Positions 43,301 through 49,803 of a stretch of 64,000 nucleotides of DNA are shown here, in pieces. The position numbers and the translations under genes were made by a program. Origin of the DNA: Myxococcales bacterium (GTDB lineage Bacteria > Myxococcota_A > Bradymonadia > UBA7976 > UBA1532); the NCBI GenBank assembly GCA_020633555.1, contig JACKDL010000002.1, positions 124,001-188,000 on the forward strand. Reading direction: 5' to 3'. Under the pieces are notes generated by a model, which had not been told where the DNA came from, ran no database searches, and saw only the letters and a program-made list of their open reading frames with translations. The number at the start of each line of letters is the position of its first letter. The first letter of the stretch is position 1.

Positions 43301-44004
43301 ACCACCACGCCGCCGGCCAGGCCCACGTACAAGCGCGCGGCCACGGCGTCCAGGGCCACGGCGTGCGCGGCGGCCTCGGTGGGCAGCGTGGTGATCACGC
43401 GGGTGTTGGCGGGGTCACTGTAGTCGAGCACGTCTACGCCAGCCTCGCCCACGGCGGCGTAGGCAATGTGCGCGCCATCGTGAGCGGCCACATCCTCGGT
43501 GGGGGCAGAGGTGCCGAAGGGCCCGAAGGTCAGCAGGCCGTCGGGCTCGTGGGCGTCGGCCAGGCCCACGCCCTCCACGCCCAGGGCCAGCACCCCGTAG
43601 TCGCCGGCGGCGGTGCCGCCGCGGAAGTCGGCAGCCTCCAGCGGCTCGTCGTCGGTGATGAGCTGCGCCGGCGGCTCTGGCTCGACGGGGGGCGCCATGT
43701 CGGGCAGCACGCCGCCATCGGGGTCCAGGCCCTGGTCAGCGGGCAGGCCGTCGTCGGGATCCAGGCCCTGGTCGGCGGGCAGGCCGTCGTCGGGATCCAC
43801 GCCCCGGTCGGGCGTCGCCAGCCCCTCGTCGGGCCGGACGCCGAGGTCGGTCAAGCCCCGATCGGGGGCGGCGCCGTCGCGGGCCATGTCGGCGCCCGAA
43901 TCCACCGGGATCCCCGGCGGATCCACCGTGGGCTCGCACGCCCACAGCAGCCCCACCCCCAGCAGCGCAAGGATCCCCAACCCACGGCGTACGACAGCGC
44001 TCAT
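37339..44004 (-). CDS. giant propeller / Ig-like / Kelch surface lipoprotein
   Basis: A 2221-residue lipoprotein: lipobox LLWAC near residue 22, then an Asp-rich low-complexity linker (PDRG, DPDDGLPADQGL repeats). The bulk alternates LVIVD-like beta-propeller blades (VYDLSDPDNPRIVA, LEVMDLSDPENPQVIS) with four Ig-like Big_5 domains that open PPFVVAVEPADG, PPFLVGTEPADG, PPFVVATDPWDG and PATVLGVYPANG. A TIG/IPT domain (about 1790-1870) and a Kelch propeller (about 1880-2220; HTAVLRTATHEMIIFGG, HSAVYLPDSDEMLVVGG) end it. Many inner blades are abnormally rich in Val and Arg. ATG 44004 is chosen because the lipoprotein signal starts there; GGAGG precedes it. Probably surface adhesion or scaffold; ligand unknown. 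Confidence 0.82.
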   Translation of the reverse strand: MSAVVRRGLGILALLGVGLLWACEPTVDPPGIPVDSGADMARDGAAPDRGLTDLGVRPDEGLATPDRGVDPDDGLPADQGLDPDDGLPADQGLDPDGGVLPDMAPPVEPEPPAQLITDDEPLEAADFRGGTAAGDYGVLALGVEGVGLADAHEPDGLLTFGPFGTSAPTEDVAAHDGAHIAYAAVGEAGVDVLDYSDPANTRVITTLPTEAAAHAVALDAVAARLYVGLAGGVVVVFDLADARAPTLLEIRIVLQVQARHLRLVVRDGVLIGSLADGTVYRWADGALGWSMDSGCDEGLLGLGWAGGGVFGACDNALLGFDVATGAVIQGMPAGVAGARWVSGWRDTLSVGGATGVITLRIIGVTVTVVAVPPAQGAAPLGVVGLAGGVLAVFPERVAYVNTPPFVVAVEPADGAQDVARNVTARVRFSELVEPASLAAGGFIFPVGGFAPAPGDTSALNAWEMAIDPTDPLAANAEHSVSVLADVTDLQGASLSPLNGFSSRFTTGERLDDDPELDPGAEGDLSDIPAGAVAVGDVSWFCLEDGRLEGADASGGDENVLRFGPLDLPGPCQAIDADEGRGLLTIAAGAAGLVVVDVSVPANARVIATFDVGGVASAVAWAAAEGWVYVGVGGDVVAVDLYDPANPRVVVRGGYDFAGPLRLAVGAPDVLLIVDARGVLHAVGRRLGAVLHFWTGPGPVVGVIGFEDGVFHVAVRGHGVIVVRWDAAAGRLVFVRRVVDAGVDVVAVWRRGATVVVALATGELRVFARVWRRVDGVRVQVLVRVAVRAGLRGVRVVVIVRYGAVVVGFQAGGWQVFDLPPFLVGTEPADGAEGADPQAGFVAVFSEPVRVAGDNALGVTHGGASVGGAVAGDGTWRLSVPGPLAANAAHVATVGPDITDLGGNRLVPAEPTAVEFMTVEDAGDPGDLADQPGDGLADPEGVLALGAFGDHGYACGADGQLEVMDLSDPENPQVISRQALPARCVDVSVDEDAGRLYLAVGVGGVLIYDLADPANPLRLGRWLPEGGVVGAVTVADGGRIYVAVGGDLFLLDVSVVANIRVVVRAPAAAGGVIVRVRVSAGVVVAVLADGTLVRYAGDTLVVVARVHLGDDPVGLVIIGDVVHVAYRGGVVITVRLTVVGFGEATPLEGGVGGVIGIYRRGDVFVTVHAGGVVRVHAIVRVDGRVVVRFVAERRGYLHIRVAVVVRGGRIIVVHARGFSVLDTPPFVVATDPWDGQADVAVGVRPQVWFSEPVALNDAVTLRDADGNGVAADVALDASGMVATLAPAEPLAGEARYTLVVGDAVADGAGQTLRPEGGVTADFTTGAAGGPGAADNLGEFEGVPDAEDMVIVGNYGYVAAGASGVVVYDLSDPDNPRIVARVAIAAGPAWRIVADAGRGVIYVAAGGVVVVIDIRDPLNARVVGTVDLPAGADCRVIDLHGDALYCASGGQVHVIEIGVGLRLTVVQTLDFPAAVVDVVIRDGRMHVVLVDGRVEIYDVVVSVRFPVRVGGFVVDLAGGGVIGRVTWRDGYLYVAVRGRGVVVWDVRNPGAAVRVTVIVDVVDAVRVRVVGTVLVVVGVNGTVATYDVSVAGAPRVISVNVRVGVRVVVVVRTRIVVIGAVGVVWGLPATVLGVYPANGQQDVGTATSVALVFGVPVVAPAGSLRLQTADGQAVPGQLVAVGPAVALRPAAPLAANTEYAIVWTDAITTEDGRALRRGGRSTFTTGADAGPVLQAVDAAQTWVGRTVTATGAGLDQGGFPVAVLAGALAPITARAANQVAVRVPDSAAGLTGPFAFATARGVALWPQPIAVAGAPTLADMDPSEGVGGTVVTLSGANFDPADGATRVSLGGFPAAVRSVQPDAIQFVVPAQLATGPVVVRVGGLVSNALRFNSLAPEGPDSWYQVVAGLNPSRRAAHTAVLRTATHEMIIFGGSTGNIFQPTTTTDLYAFNLDTFEWRDIADPANGPGGRTFHSAVYLPDSDEMLVVGGNGAVAGGVFSDVWRYDFNLNTWTREAEAIAGLAERQGMPLVLHPESGLVYAHGGANRQGNPLNETWTYDPATRQWQQLQTNGGPPPARGVHVSVIAGNTLYVFGGQTALQPTPQTVRGDTWALDLLTLTWRQIPGAGPSARAATAGVYDEIGHRLVIYGGTQGQQPFRDVWALDLDTETWADVTPADGLLPIRANHTAVHLGRGNLMVVYGGIVDLANPQSPQIYQDVWVGNLE

Positions 44005-44097
44005 CGCGTTCAACCTCCCCGGTGTCCTCAGCCGAGCAGCGGCCCGCTCTGCGGAGCCGCCCGCTCGCATAGCCGTGACTTGGCAATTCCGGGCGGC

Positions 44098-44125
44098 CGC
44101 GGCAAGGACCTCGCGGCAAGGACCT
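44098..44125. repeat. exact tandem 14-bp repeat upstream of two divergent genes
   Basis: CGCGGCAAGGACCT occurs twice head to tail (44098-44111, 44112-44125) in the 228-bp gap between the giant lipoprotein gene and the gene at 44233. It could be a regulator binding pair or a slippage repeat. Confidence 0.6.
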
Positions 44126-44232
44126 TGGGGGCTGGGCGGCGTCGCCTCCCGGCGCGGGCCCGGGTGGCGCCCGGAGGAATTGGCGTTTGATCCCCAGCGG
44201 CGCGAAGGTCACGGGGACGCCGAGGAGGACCC

Positions 44233-44979
44233 GTGTCGGAGCCCGGAGAGACCCCGCCCCCCCGCCGCGCGCCGCGGCGCGCCCTGAAGATCGCGCTGGC
44301 GGTGCTCGCCGCCCTGTTGCTGCTGGCCGGCCTGGCCCTGGGACTGGCCTGGTACCAGGCCCGCAAGGTGCGCGAGAACCTGGCCGTGGCCCAGCCGCTC
44401 ACCATCACGCCACGGGTGCGGGACAAGGCCGCGAAGCGGGCCCTCAGCGAAAAGATGAAGCGCCAGGTGGCCCAGCAGCAGGGGCGGGTTCGGCTGACCG
44501 GTGAAGACGCCAGCCTGATCCTGCAGGACATGCTGGCCGACAAGTCGCTGTTGGGCACCCTGCGGCGGGAGCGCGCTCGGGTGGTGAAGGCGCTGGCCGA
44601 CGTGCCCGATCCGTTGGGTGTGTGGGGCAACCTGCAGCTCGACAAGCTGAACCTGTCGGCGTTGAAAGGCGAGGTGGCCTTCGCCAACGGACAGGCCGAG
44701 GTGCGAGTCACCGCGCCCTACCGCGACCTGGGCACCCACCTGAACGTGGCGGCGCGCTTCGCCGGCGCCTGGGCGCCCGGGGCGCCCGAGTTCGACCTGC
44801 TCAGCCTGCACGTCGGCGCCGTGGATCTGGTGGATCTGACGGGCTATGGCCGGGCGGTGAAGAAGGCGGTGGACGACGCCATCAAGGCGCGCACGGCCGA
44901 CGTGCGGCAGCGGGCGGTGAGCGCGGCGCGCATCGACGGCGACGTGCTCGAGCTGACCTTCCGCGAGGGGGCGCGCTGA
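44233..44979 (+). CDS. unknown single-pass membrane protein
   Basis: A 248-residue protein: basic, Pro-rich cytoplasmic N-terminus (PPPRRAPRRALK), one membrane segment (about 19-43), and a periplasmic domain of about 200 residues with no family I recognise. The domain has a basic helical start (RVRDKAAKRALSEKMKRQVAQQQ), then mixed alpha/beta with DLSALKGEVAFANGQAEV-like strands, somewhat reminiscent of AsmA/LEA-type lipid-facing domains. The GTG at 44233 is favoured by GAGGAGG 5 bp upstream. It stands alone, divergent from the giant lipoprotein gene. Confidence 0.65.
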   Translation: MSEPGETPPPRRAPRRALKIALAVLAALLLLAGLALGLAWYQARKVRENLAVAQPLTITPRVRDKAAKRALSEKMKRQVAQQQGRVRLTGEDASLILQDMLADKSLLGTLRRERARVVKALADVPDPLGVWGNLQLDKLNLSALKGEVAFANGQAEVRVTAPYRDLGTHLNVAARFAGAWAPGAPEFDLLSLHVGAVDLVDLTGYGRAVKKAVDDAIKARTADVRQRAVSAARIDGDVLELTFREGAR

Positions 44980-45179
44980 GCGTCGCGACCCCGTCGCGCT
45001 CAAGGGTGCCTGCCGCAGCCACAGTTCGGTCTGCGCTCGGGTGGTAGCCTGGGTCGTCTGGGACCCTGTCGATGGGCAAGCTTTGATTTGTTCTGCCGTT
45101 TGGAAATCTCGCCAGGGGCGCGAAGAGGCGCGCGCCCCGGTGCCCCCGCGATGGGGGCCCACAGCGCGGGAGATTGAGG

Positions 45180-46814
45180 ATGCAGGCGGCGTGTGGTGCT
45201 GGCTGGACGCGGTGGATCGGTGTGTTCGGAGTTGCCCTGGCGCTGGCGGCTTGCGCCGGCGCGGTGGAGGCACCGGGCGATGCACCGATCTGCGGCGATG
45301 GTGTGCTCCAGCGTGGCGAGCTGTGCGACGGCGACTTGCTCGGCGAGTTGACCTGCAGCGACCTGGATCCGGCCACCGTGGGCACGCCGCGCTGCACCGC
45401 GCAGTGCACGGTGGACCTGGCGCCGTGCACCTTGCCCGTGAGCGTGGAGCCGGTGCCCGAGCCGCAGCCGGACGGCGAGACCATGGGCGTGGGCAACGTG
45501 GTGGGCGCGTTGGATTGGCAGCGGGCCCGCGATCTGGCCGCCGACGATCCCCGGCAGCCCATCGCACGGGCCAGTGGGCGCATCGACTACTCGGACGGCG
45601 GCGGCAGCTACCGCTGCAGCGCGACCCTCATCGCGGCCGATCTGCTGGCCACCAACCACCACTGCGCGCCCGACGCCGCGGCGGCCGCCACCGTGCGGTT
45701 CCGTGCCGAGACCGAGACGGGCGGCGCAGGCACGCTGTCCTTCCGCTGCCCCGAGCTGGTGTTCACCGACTGCGGCCACGACGTCAGCGTGCTGCGCTGC
45801 GAGCGTGAGCCCTACGGCGATCGTCTGCCCGGCGAGCTGTACGGCTGGGCGCCCATCGCGCTGGATCCGCCGGCGGCCGGCGATCGCATCGACGTGATCC
45901 ACACCAACTGCGACTACCGTGACCAGGGCGATCCGTGGTGTACGCCCGTCAAGCTCGTGAGCCCCGGCCGGGTCAGCCGGTACGGCGCCGAGTGCATCAC
46001 CTTCAGCGGTGAGCGCACGTGCGGCAACTGCCGCAGCGAGGTCCCCCACGCTCGCCACGACGCCGACACCCTGGGCGGCAGCTCGGGCGGCGGTGTCTTC
46101 GACGCGGCCAGCCACGCGCTCATCGGCCTGAACTGGGGCGGCGTGGTGGCCCCGGACGACACCGGCGGACACAACTTCTTCGCCAGCCTGGGCGATCTGG
46201 TGGACCGCAACCCGCAGGCTGCGGCGGTGCTGCGCCCGCTGGCCGAGGTGGCGCCCGAGCCCGAGCCCGATGAGGTCTTCGAGCCTGAGCCGGAGCCCGA
46301 GCCGGTCCCCGAACCGCTGGGGGGGGCGGCCTGCGTGATCATCAGCGAGTACGTCGAGGGGCGCGGCTACGACAAGGCCATCGAGCTGCGCAACTGCGGT
46401 GACGAGACCATGGCGCTGGCCACCGTGACGGTGTGTCTGGAGAGCAACGGGCGTGATGCGGCGGCCGAGGGGTGCTCGGCCCAACTCACGCTGGCCGGGG
46501 CGCTGGCGCCCGACGCGGTCATCACCCTCTGCCACCCGGACGCTGACCTGGGCGTGCCCTGCGACGTCGTCGACCGGCGCGTCACCAACTTCAACGGTGA
46601 CGATCGCCTGATCCTGCTGCGTACGGGCACCGCCGTGGGCGATGGGGCCTGGTTCGATGTGTTCGGCGAGGCCGGTGTGGCGCCCGGCGGCCGCCCGTGG
46701 GCCGACGTGACCCTGCGCCGGGTGGACGACACGCCCCACCGGGAGGGCGCCTTCCCTCTGCACACCCTGTTCGACGCCTACCCGCTGGGCACCGTGGACG
46801 GGCTGGGGGACTGA
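45180..46814 (+). CDS. trypsin-like serine protease lipoprotein with lamin-tail domain
   Basis: A 544-residue protein. The lipobox is LALAAC, then a Cys-rich segment (CGDGVLQRGELCDGD, a myxobacterial disulfide-repeat motif). The peptidase S1-like domain (about 120-355) has the complete triad: His in ATNHHCAP, Asp in CGHDVSVLRC, Ser in GGSSGGGVFD. A linker of Glu-Pro repeats leads to a C-terminal lamin-tail domain (CVIISEYVEGRGYDKAIELRNC). ATG 45180 follows GGGAGA; an in-frame TTG at 45174 is less likely. Extracellular or surface protease, possibly for prey or polymer digestion. Confidence 0.87.
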   Translation: MQAACGAGWTRWIGVFGVALALAACAGAVEAPGDAPICGDGVLQRGELCDGDLLGELTCSDLDPATVGTPRCTAQCTVDLAPCTLPVSVEPVPEPQPDGETMGVGNVVGALDWQRARDLAADDPRQPIARASGRIDYSDGGGSYRCSATLIAADLLATNHHCAPDAAAAATVRFRAETETGGAGTLSFRCPELVFTDCGHDVSVLRCEREPYGDRLPGELYGWAPIALDPPAAGDRIDVIHTNCDYRDQGDPWCTPVKLVSPGRVSRYGAECITFSGERTCGNCRSEVPHARHDADTLGGSSGGGVFDAASHALIGLNWGGVVAPDDTGGHNFFASLGDLVDRNPQAAAVLRPLAEVAPEPEPDEVFEPEPEPEPVPEPLGGAACVIISEYVEGRGYDKAIELRNCGDETMALATVTVCLESNGRDAAAEGCSAQLTLAGALAPDAVITLCHPDADLGVPCDVVDRRVTNFNGDDRLILLRTGTAVGDGAWFDVFGEAGVAPGGRPWADVTLRRVDDTPHREGAFPLHTLFDAYPLGTVDGLGD

Positions 46815-46902
46815 TCGACGCGGCCAGCTCCCTGCGGCCGGCGATCCGGTGGGAACGCCGCATGGGATGGCGCTTCGGCGCAAAGGCCCGCATGCTCTGC
46901 CC

Positions 46903-48135
46903 ATGCGCGACTGGACTCGAACCGTGGTGGCGGCCGCCTGCCTGGCAGGTGCGCTGGTGGGCTGTGACGATCAGGCCTTCGAGCCCGACGCCGGGCCAGC
47001 GACCGCGGATGGCGGATCGGTGGACCTGACCGCCGGCGATGGTGGGGGGCGGCCGGTGTTGGACGCAGCGGCGCTTGACGGGGCGCCGGACCGGGACCGC
47101 GGCGGCGTGGACGCGCAGGGCCAGGACGCAGCGGCCGACGCCCAGCCCGTTGACCAGGGGGGGCCCGGGGACGCGGCGGTGGATCTCGGGTCCGACGCGG
47201 CCGTGACGCCCGAGCCCGACGCCATGGTCGACCCCGGGCCACGCCGGTTCCAGGACGAGTACCCCATCGCCGCCAGGCACACTGAGGGCGGCATCTATGA
47301 CCCCGTGGATCACGCCTTCTACGTGGGCAGCCTGACCACGGGCGGCGTCTATCGGATCGACGCCCAGACGGGGGCCGAGCGCCCCCTCTTCCTCCCCCCC
47401 GATCCCGGCGTTTGGTGGACGCTGGGCATGGCCGTGGACGTGGTGTCGCACCAGCTCTGGGTCTGCGCCATGGACGATCGCCGCGAGCACGACGAGGCGG
47501 CCGACTACGTGGGCTACCTGTGGGGCTTCGACCTGGACACGGGCGAGCGGGTGGTGAACCAGGACTTGCGGCGGGCCCGCGACCGCGCCACCTGCACCGA
47601 CGTGGCGGTGGCCGACGACGGCACGGTGTATGTGAACGATCGCCAGAACCCGCGCCTGTACCGGTACGAGCCCGCCCGGGGCCGGATCAGCCAGCTCGTG
47701 GAGGATGACGCCTTGGCCGGCGCCGTGGTGGGGCAGAACGCGCTGCTGGTGGTGCCCGACCAGTCGGCCCTGCTCAGCCTGGTGTATCTGCCCTCGCGCC
47801 TGGTGCACGTGAGCCTGCCCGACGCGGTGGTGACCGAGGTGGAGATCGAGGGCGACTTCAGCGATCTGTTGCCCCCGTTGAGTGGCGCCGACGGCATGGC
47901 GCTGGAGGCCAACGGGGGCGTGCTGGTGGCCTTTACCAGCCAGCTCAACCGGCTGCGCTTCGTCAACGGCTACACCCGGGCCATCGCCAGCACAGTGGAC
48001 ATCGAGGGTGGCGGCCTGACCGACGTGGTGCACACCCTTGGCGGCAACTACCTGCTGAACGGGCAGGCGGTGGACTTCGCCCTGGGCAACGACCCCGATC
48101 CATCGCGGCTGGTGCGCTTCGACGACGACCTGTGA
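46903..48135 (+). CDS. SMP-30/gluconolactonase-like propeller lipoprotein
   Basis: A 410-residue lipoprotein: lipobox ALVGC, an Asp/Ala/Gly-rich linker up to about residue 105, and a six-bladed propeller domain resembling SMP-30 (HTEGGIYDPVDHAFYVGSLTTGGVYRID, VAVADDGTVYVNDRQNPRLYRYEP). Whether it has lactonase activity is not clear; many secreted relatives are only binding propellers. ATG 46903 starts the lipoprotein signal. Stands between the protease gene and the TonB uptake operon, all on the plus strand, but separated from both by 88 and 215 bp. Confidence 0.72.
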   Translation: MRDWTRTVVAAACLAGALVGCDDQAFEPDAGPATADGGSVDLTAGDGGGRPVLDAAALDGAPDRDRGGVDAQGQDAAADAQPVDQGGPGDAAVDLGSDAAVTPEPDAMVDPGPRRFQDEYPIAARHTEGGIYDPVDHAFYVGSLTTGGVYRIDAQTGAERPLFLPPDPGVWWTLGMAVDVVSHQLWVCAMDDRREHDEAADYVGYLWGFDLDTGERVVNQDLRRARDRATCTDVAVADDGTVYVNDRQNPRLYRYEPARGRISQLVEDDALAGAVVGQNALLVVPDQSALLSLVYLPSRLVHVSLPDAVVTEVEIEGDFSDLLPPLSGADGMALEANGGVLVAFTSQLNRLRFVNGYTRAIASTVDIEGGGLTDVVHTLGGNYLLNGQAVDFALGNDPDPSRLVRFDDDL

Positions 48136-48142
48136 GCCCGCC

Positions 48143-48175
48143 CGGCCAGCACACCCGCTGAGCCCCGCCTGGCCG
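48143..48175 (+). terminator. weak inverted repeat after propeller gene
   Basis: CGGCCAG (48143-48149) and CTGGCCG (48169-48175) are perfect inverted copies with a 19-nt loop, starting 8 bp after the stop codon. Long loop and no T-tract make this tentative. I found no riboswitch or Fur-like box in the rest of the 48136-48350 gap. Confidence 0.3.
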
Positions 48176-48350
48176 CCGTGAGGCGCGCCAGTCGCAGGTG
48201 ATGCGCCGCCGCCGGCGGCTGTCGCCCCGCCCCCCCTGGGGAGATCCCCTAAGAAAGTTCGCCCAATGCGCCGGTGGGGGCCGTCGGGCAGGCTCGGCTC
48301 ATGATCCGGTGCCGGGGGCGCCGGGGATCCACGGACGACGGAGAGCCGGC

Positions 48351-49796
48351 ATGGCGGGGATGACGATGCGGATGACGTGGCGCCGGGCGCTGTGCCTGTG
48401 CGTGGCGCTGACGGCCCTTGGGTGCGATGACGCGGACGACGCGGCGGTGGACGCCGCCGTCGGTGGGCAAGGGGGCCAGGGCGGCGCCGGTGGCATGGGC
48501 GGCGCCGGTGGCATGGGCGGCGCCGGTGGCATGGGCGGCGCCGGTGGTATGGGCGGCGCCGGTGGCATGGGCGGCGCCGGTGGCATGGGCGGCGCAGGCG
48601 GCATGGGCGGCGCAGGCGGCATGGGCGGCATGGGCGGTGCCGGCGGCGCGGGCACCCCGCCACCCAGCCTGTTCGAGTTTGGCGTCGAGGTGCGCACGCC
48701 CGAGGGGCCGGCGCAGGCCACGTACGTGCAGGCCATCCACCGCGACCAGTTCGACGGGCGCCACATCGACAACCGCGACGGGGTCGAGATCCAGGGGATT
48801 GCGCGCCTGTTCACCCTGGGCGGCTGGGCCTTCGCCGGCGAGTGGACGGCGCCGCTGCTGCATCGCTACGAGGTCGCCGATGACGGCACCTTCAGCGAGT
48901 CCGCCAGCTCGCCCCTGAGCTTCGCGGACTCGGGCGCGACCCGCATCGACATCGGCCAGGTCCACGTCGACGCCCAGAAGGCGTACTTCATGTGGAACGC
49001 CACCCTGACCGGGGTGGTGTGGAACCCCACCGAGATGGTGATCGAGGACACCTTCGACCTGGCCCCGGCGGTGCGCGAGGGCTACGAGGGCATGATGCTC
49101 ATGCAGGGGGTCTTCCTGTTCGAGCACGTGGTCCGCGGCGACCGCGCCTTCGTGTCCACGCTGCACTCGTCCAACGCCGACGGGCTGTACTACCCGAACA
49201 TGACCGTCACGGTGTTCGACACCACCACCGACGAGATCATCGACGTCATCGAGGACGACCGCTGCTATGGGCCCTCGACCATGGTGAAGGCGGCCAACGG
49301 CGACATCTATGTCTCAAGCTACAGCTTCACCGGCCGGCCCTACCAGGTGGAAGGCGTGCCCTACAAGCCCACCTGCATCCTGCGGATCCCGGCGGGGGAG
49401 CAGGCCTTCGACCCGGACTTCTTCGTGTCGTTCCCGGCGCTGTTGGACGGCGCCGAGTGCACCCGCTGGTACCCGGTGAACGGCCGGTACTCCTACTGCA
49501 TGGCCATCCCGCTGGAGACCTTGGCCGCCGGGGGCAACACCTCGCGCGCCCCGGGCACCCTGTGGAAGATCGACCTGGAGGGCCCTGCCGCCTGGCCCGT
49601 GGAGGGGGTGCCCGCGGGCAGCCCGTTCCAGACACTGGGCTACCCGGACACGCCCGACAGCCTGGTGATCGGCTTCCCCGACGAGATCGACGCGCTGGAC
49701 AGCAGCTCCGTGTACCGCCTGGTGCCCGAGGCCGACTCGGCCACGGTCGTCTTCACCGTGGACGGGCTGTTCCGCGGCTTCTACCCGATCCGCTGA
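48351..49796 (+). CDS. surface lipoprotein partner of TonB receptor (propeller-like)
   Basis: A 481-residue lipoprotein: signal MTWRRALCLCVALTALGC, an AGGMGG repeat linker of about 60 residues, and a C-terminal domain of about 380 residues that looks like a beta-propeller (LFTLGGWAFAGEW, KAYFMWNATLTGVVWNP, VKAANGDIYVSSYSF). It is the first gene of the uptake operon, 7 bp before the TonB receptor gene. This order resembles Bacteroides uptake loci in which a surface propeller lipoprotein captures the ligand for the receptor; that comparison is inference. ATG 48351 has GGAGAG upstream. Linker repeats are in frame here, unlike in the gene at 2631-3712. Confidence 0.75.
   Translation: MAGMTMRMTWRRALCLCVALTALGCDDADDAAVDAAVGGQGGQGGAGGMGGAGGMGGAGGMGGAGGMGGAGGMGGAGGMGGAGGMGGAGGMGGMGGAGGAGTPPPSLFEFGVEVRTPEGPAQATYVQAIHRDQFDGRHIDNRDGVEIQGIARLFTLGGWAFAGEWTAPLLHRYEVADDGTFSESASSPLSFADSGATRIDIGQVHVDAQKAYFMWNATLTGVVWNPTEMVIEDTFDLAPAVREGYEGMMLMQGVFLFEHVVRGDRAFVSTLHSSNADGLYYPNMTVTVFDTTTDEIIDVIEDDRCYGPSTMVKAANGDIYVSSYSFTGRPYQVEGVPYKPTCILRIPAGEQAFDPDFFVSFPALLDGAECTRWYPVNGRYSYCMAIPLETLAAGGNTSRAPGTLWKIDLEGPAAWPVEGVPAGSPFQTLGYPDTPDSLVIGFPDEIDALDSSSVYRLVPEADSATVVFTVDGLFRGFYPIR
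48480..48650. repeat. 18-bp tandem repeat coding AGGMGG
   Basis: About nine in-frame copies of an 18-bp unit reading Ala-Gly-Gly-Met-Gly-Gly on the plus strand, the same unit as at 3328-3590. It forms the flexible linker between lipid anchor and functional domain. Confidence 0.85.
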
Positions 49797-49803
49797 GGCG
49801 TCC

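Noticed and set aside
39553..44190. A 1545-codon open frame rich in His on the plus strand
   Set aside because: It is antisense to the giant lipoprotein, which has a signal peptide and recognisable Ig, TIG and Kelch domains. His-rich composition is what reading Val/Gly codons backwards gives in high-GC DNA.
48136..48350. Possible cobalamin riboswitch or Fur box before the TonB uptake operon
   Set aside because: No B12-box, no conserved riboswitch core and no AT-rich Fur-like palindrome could be found by eye.
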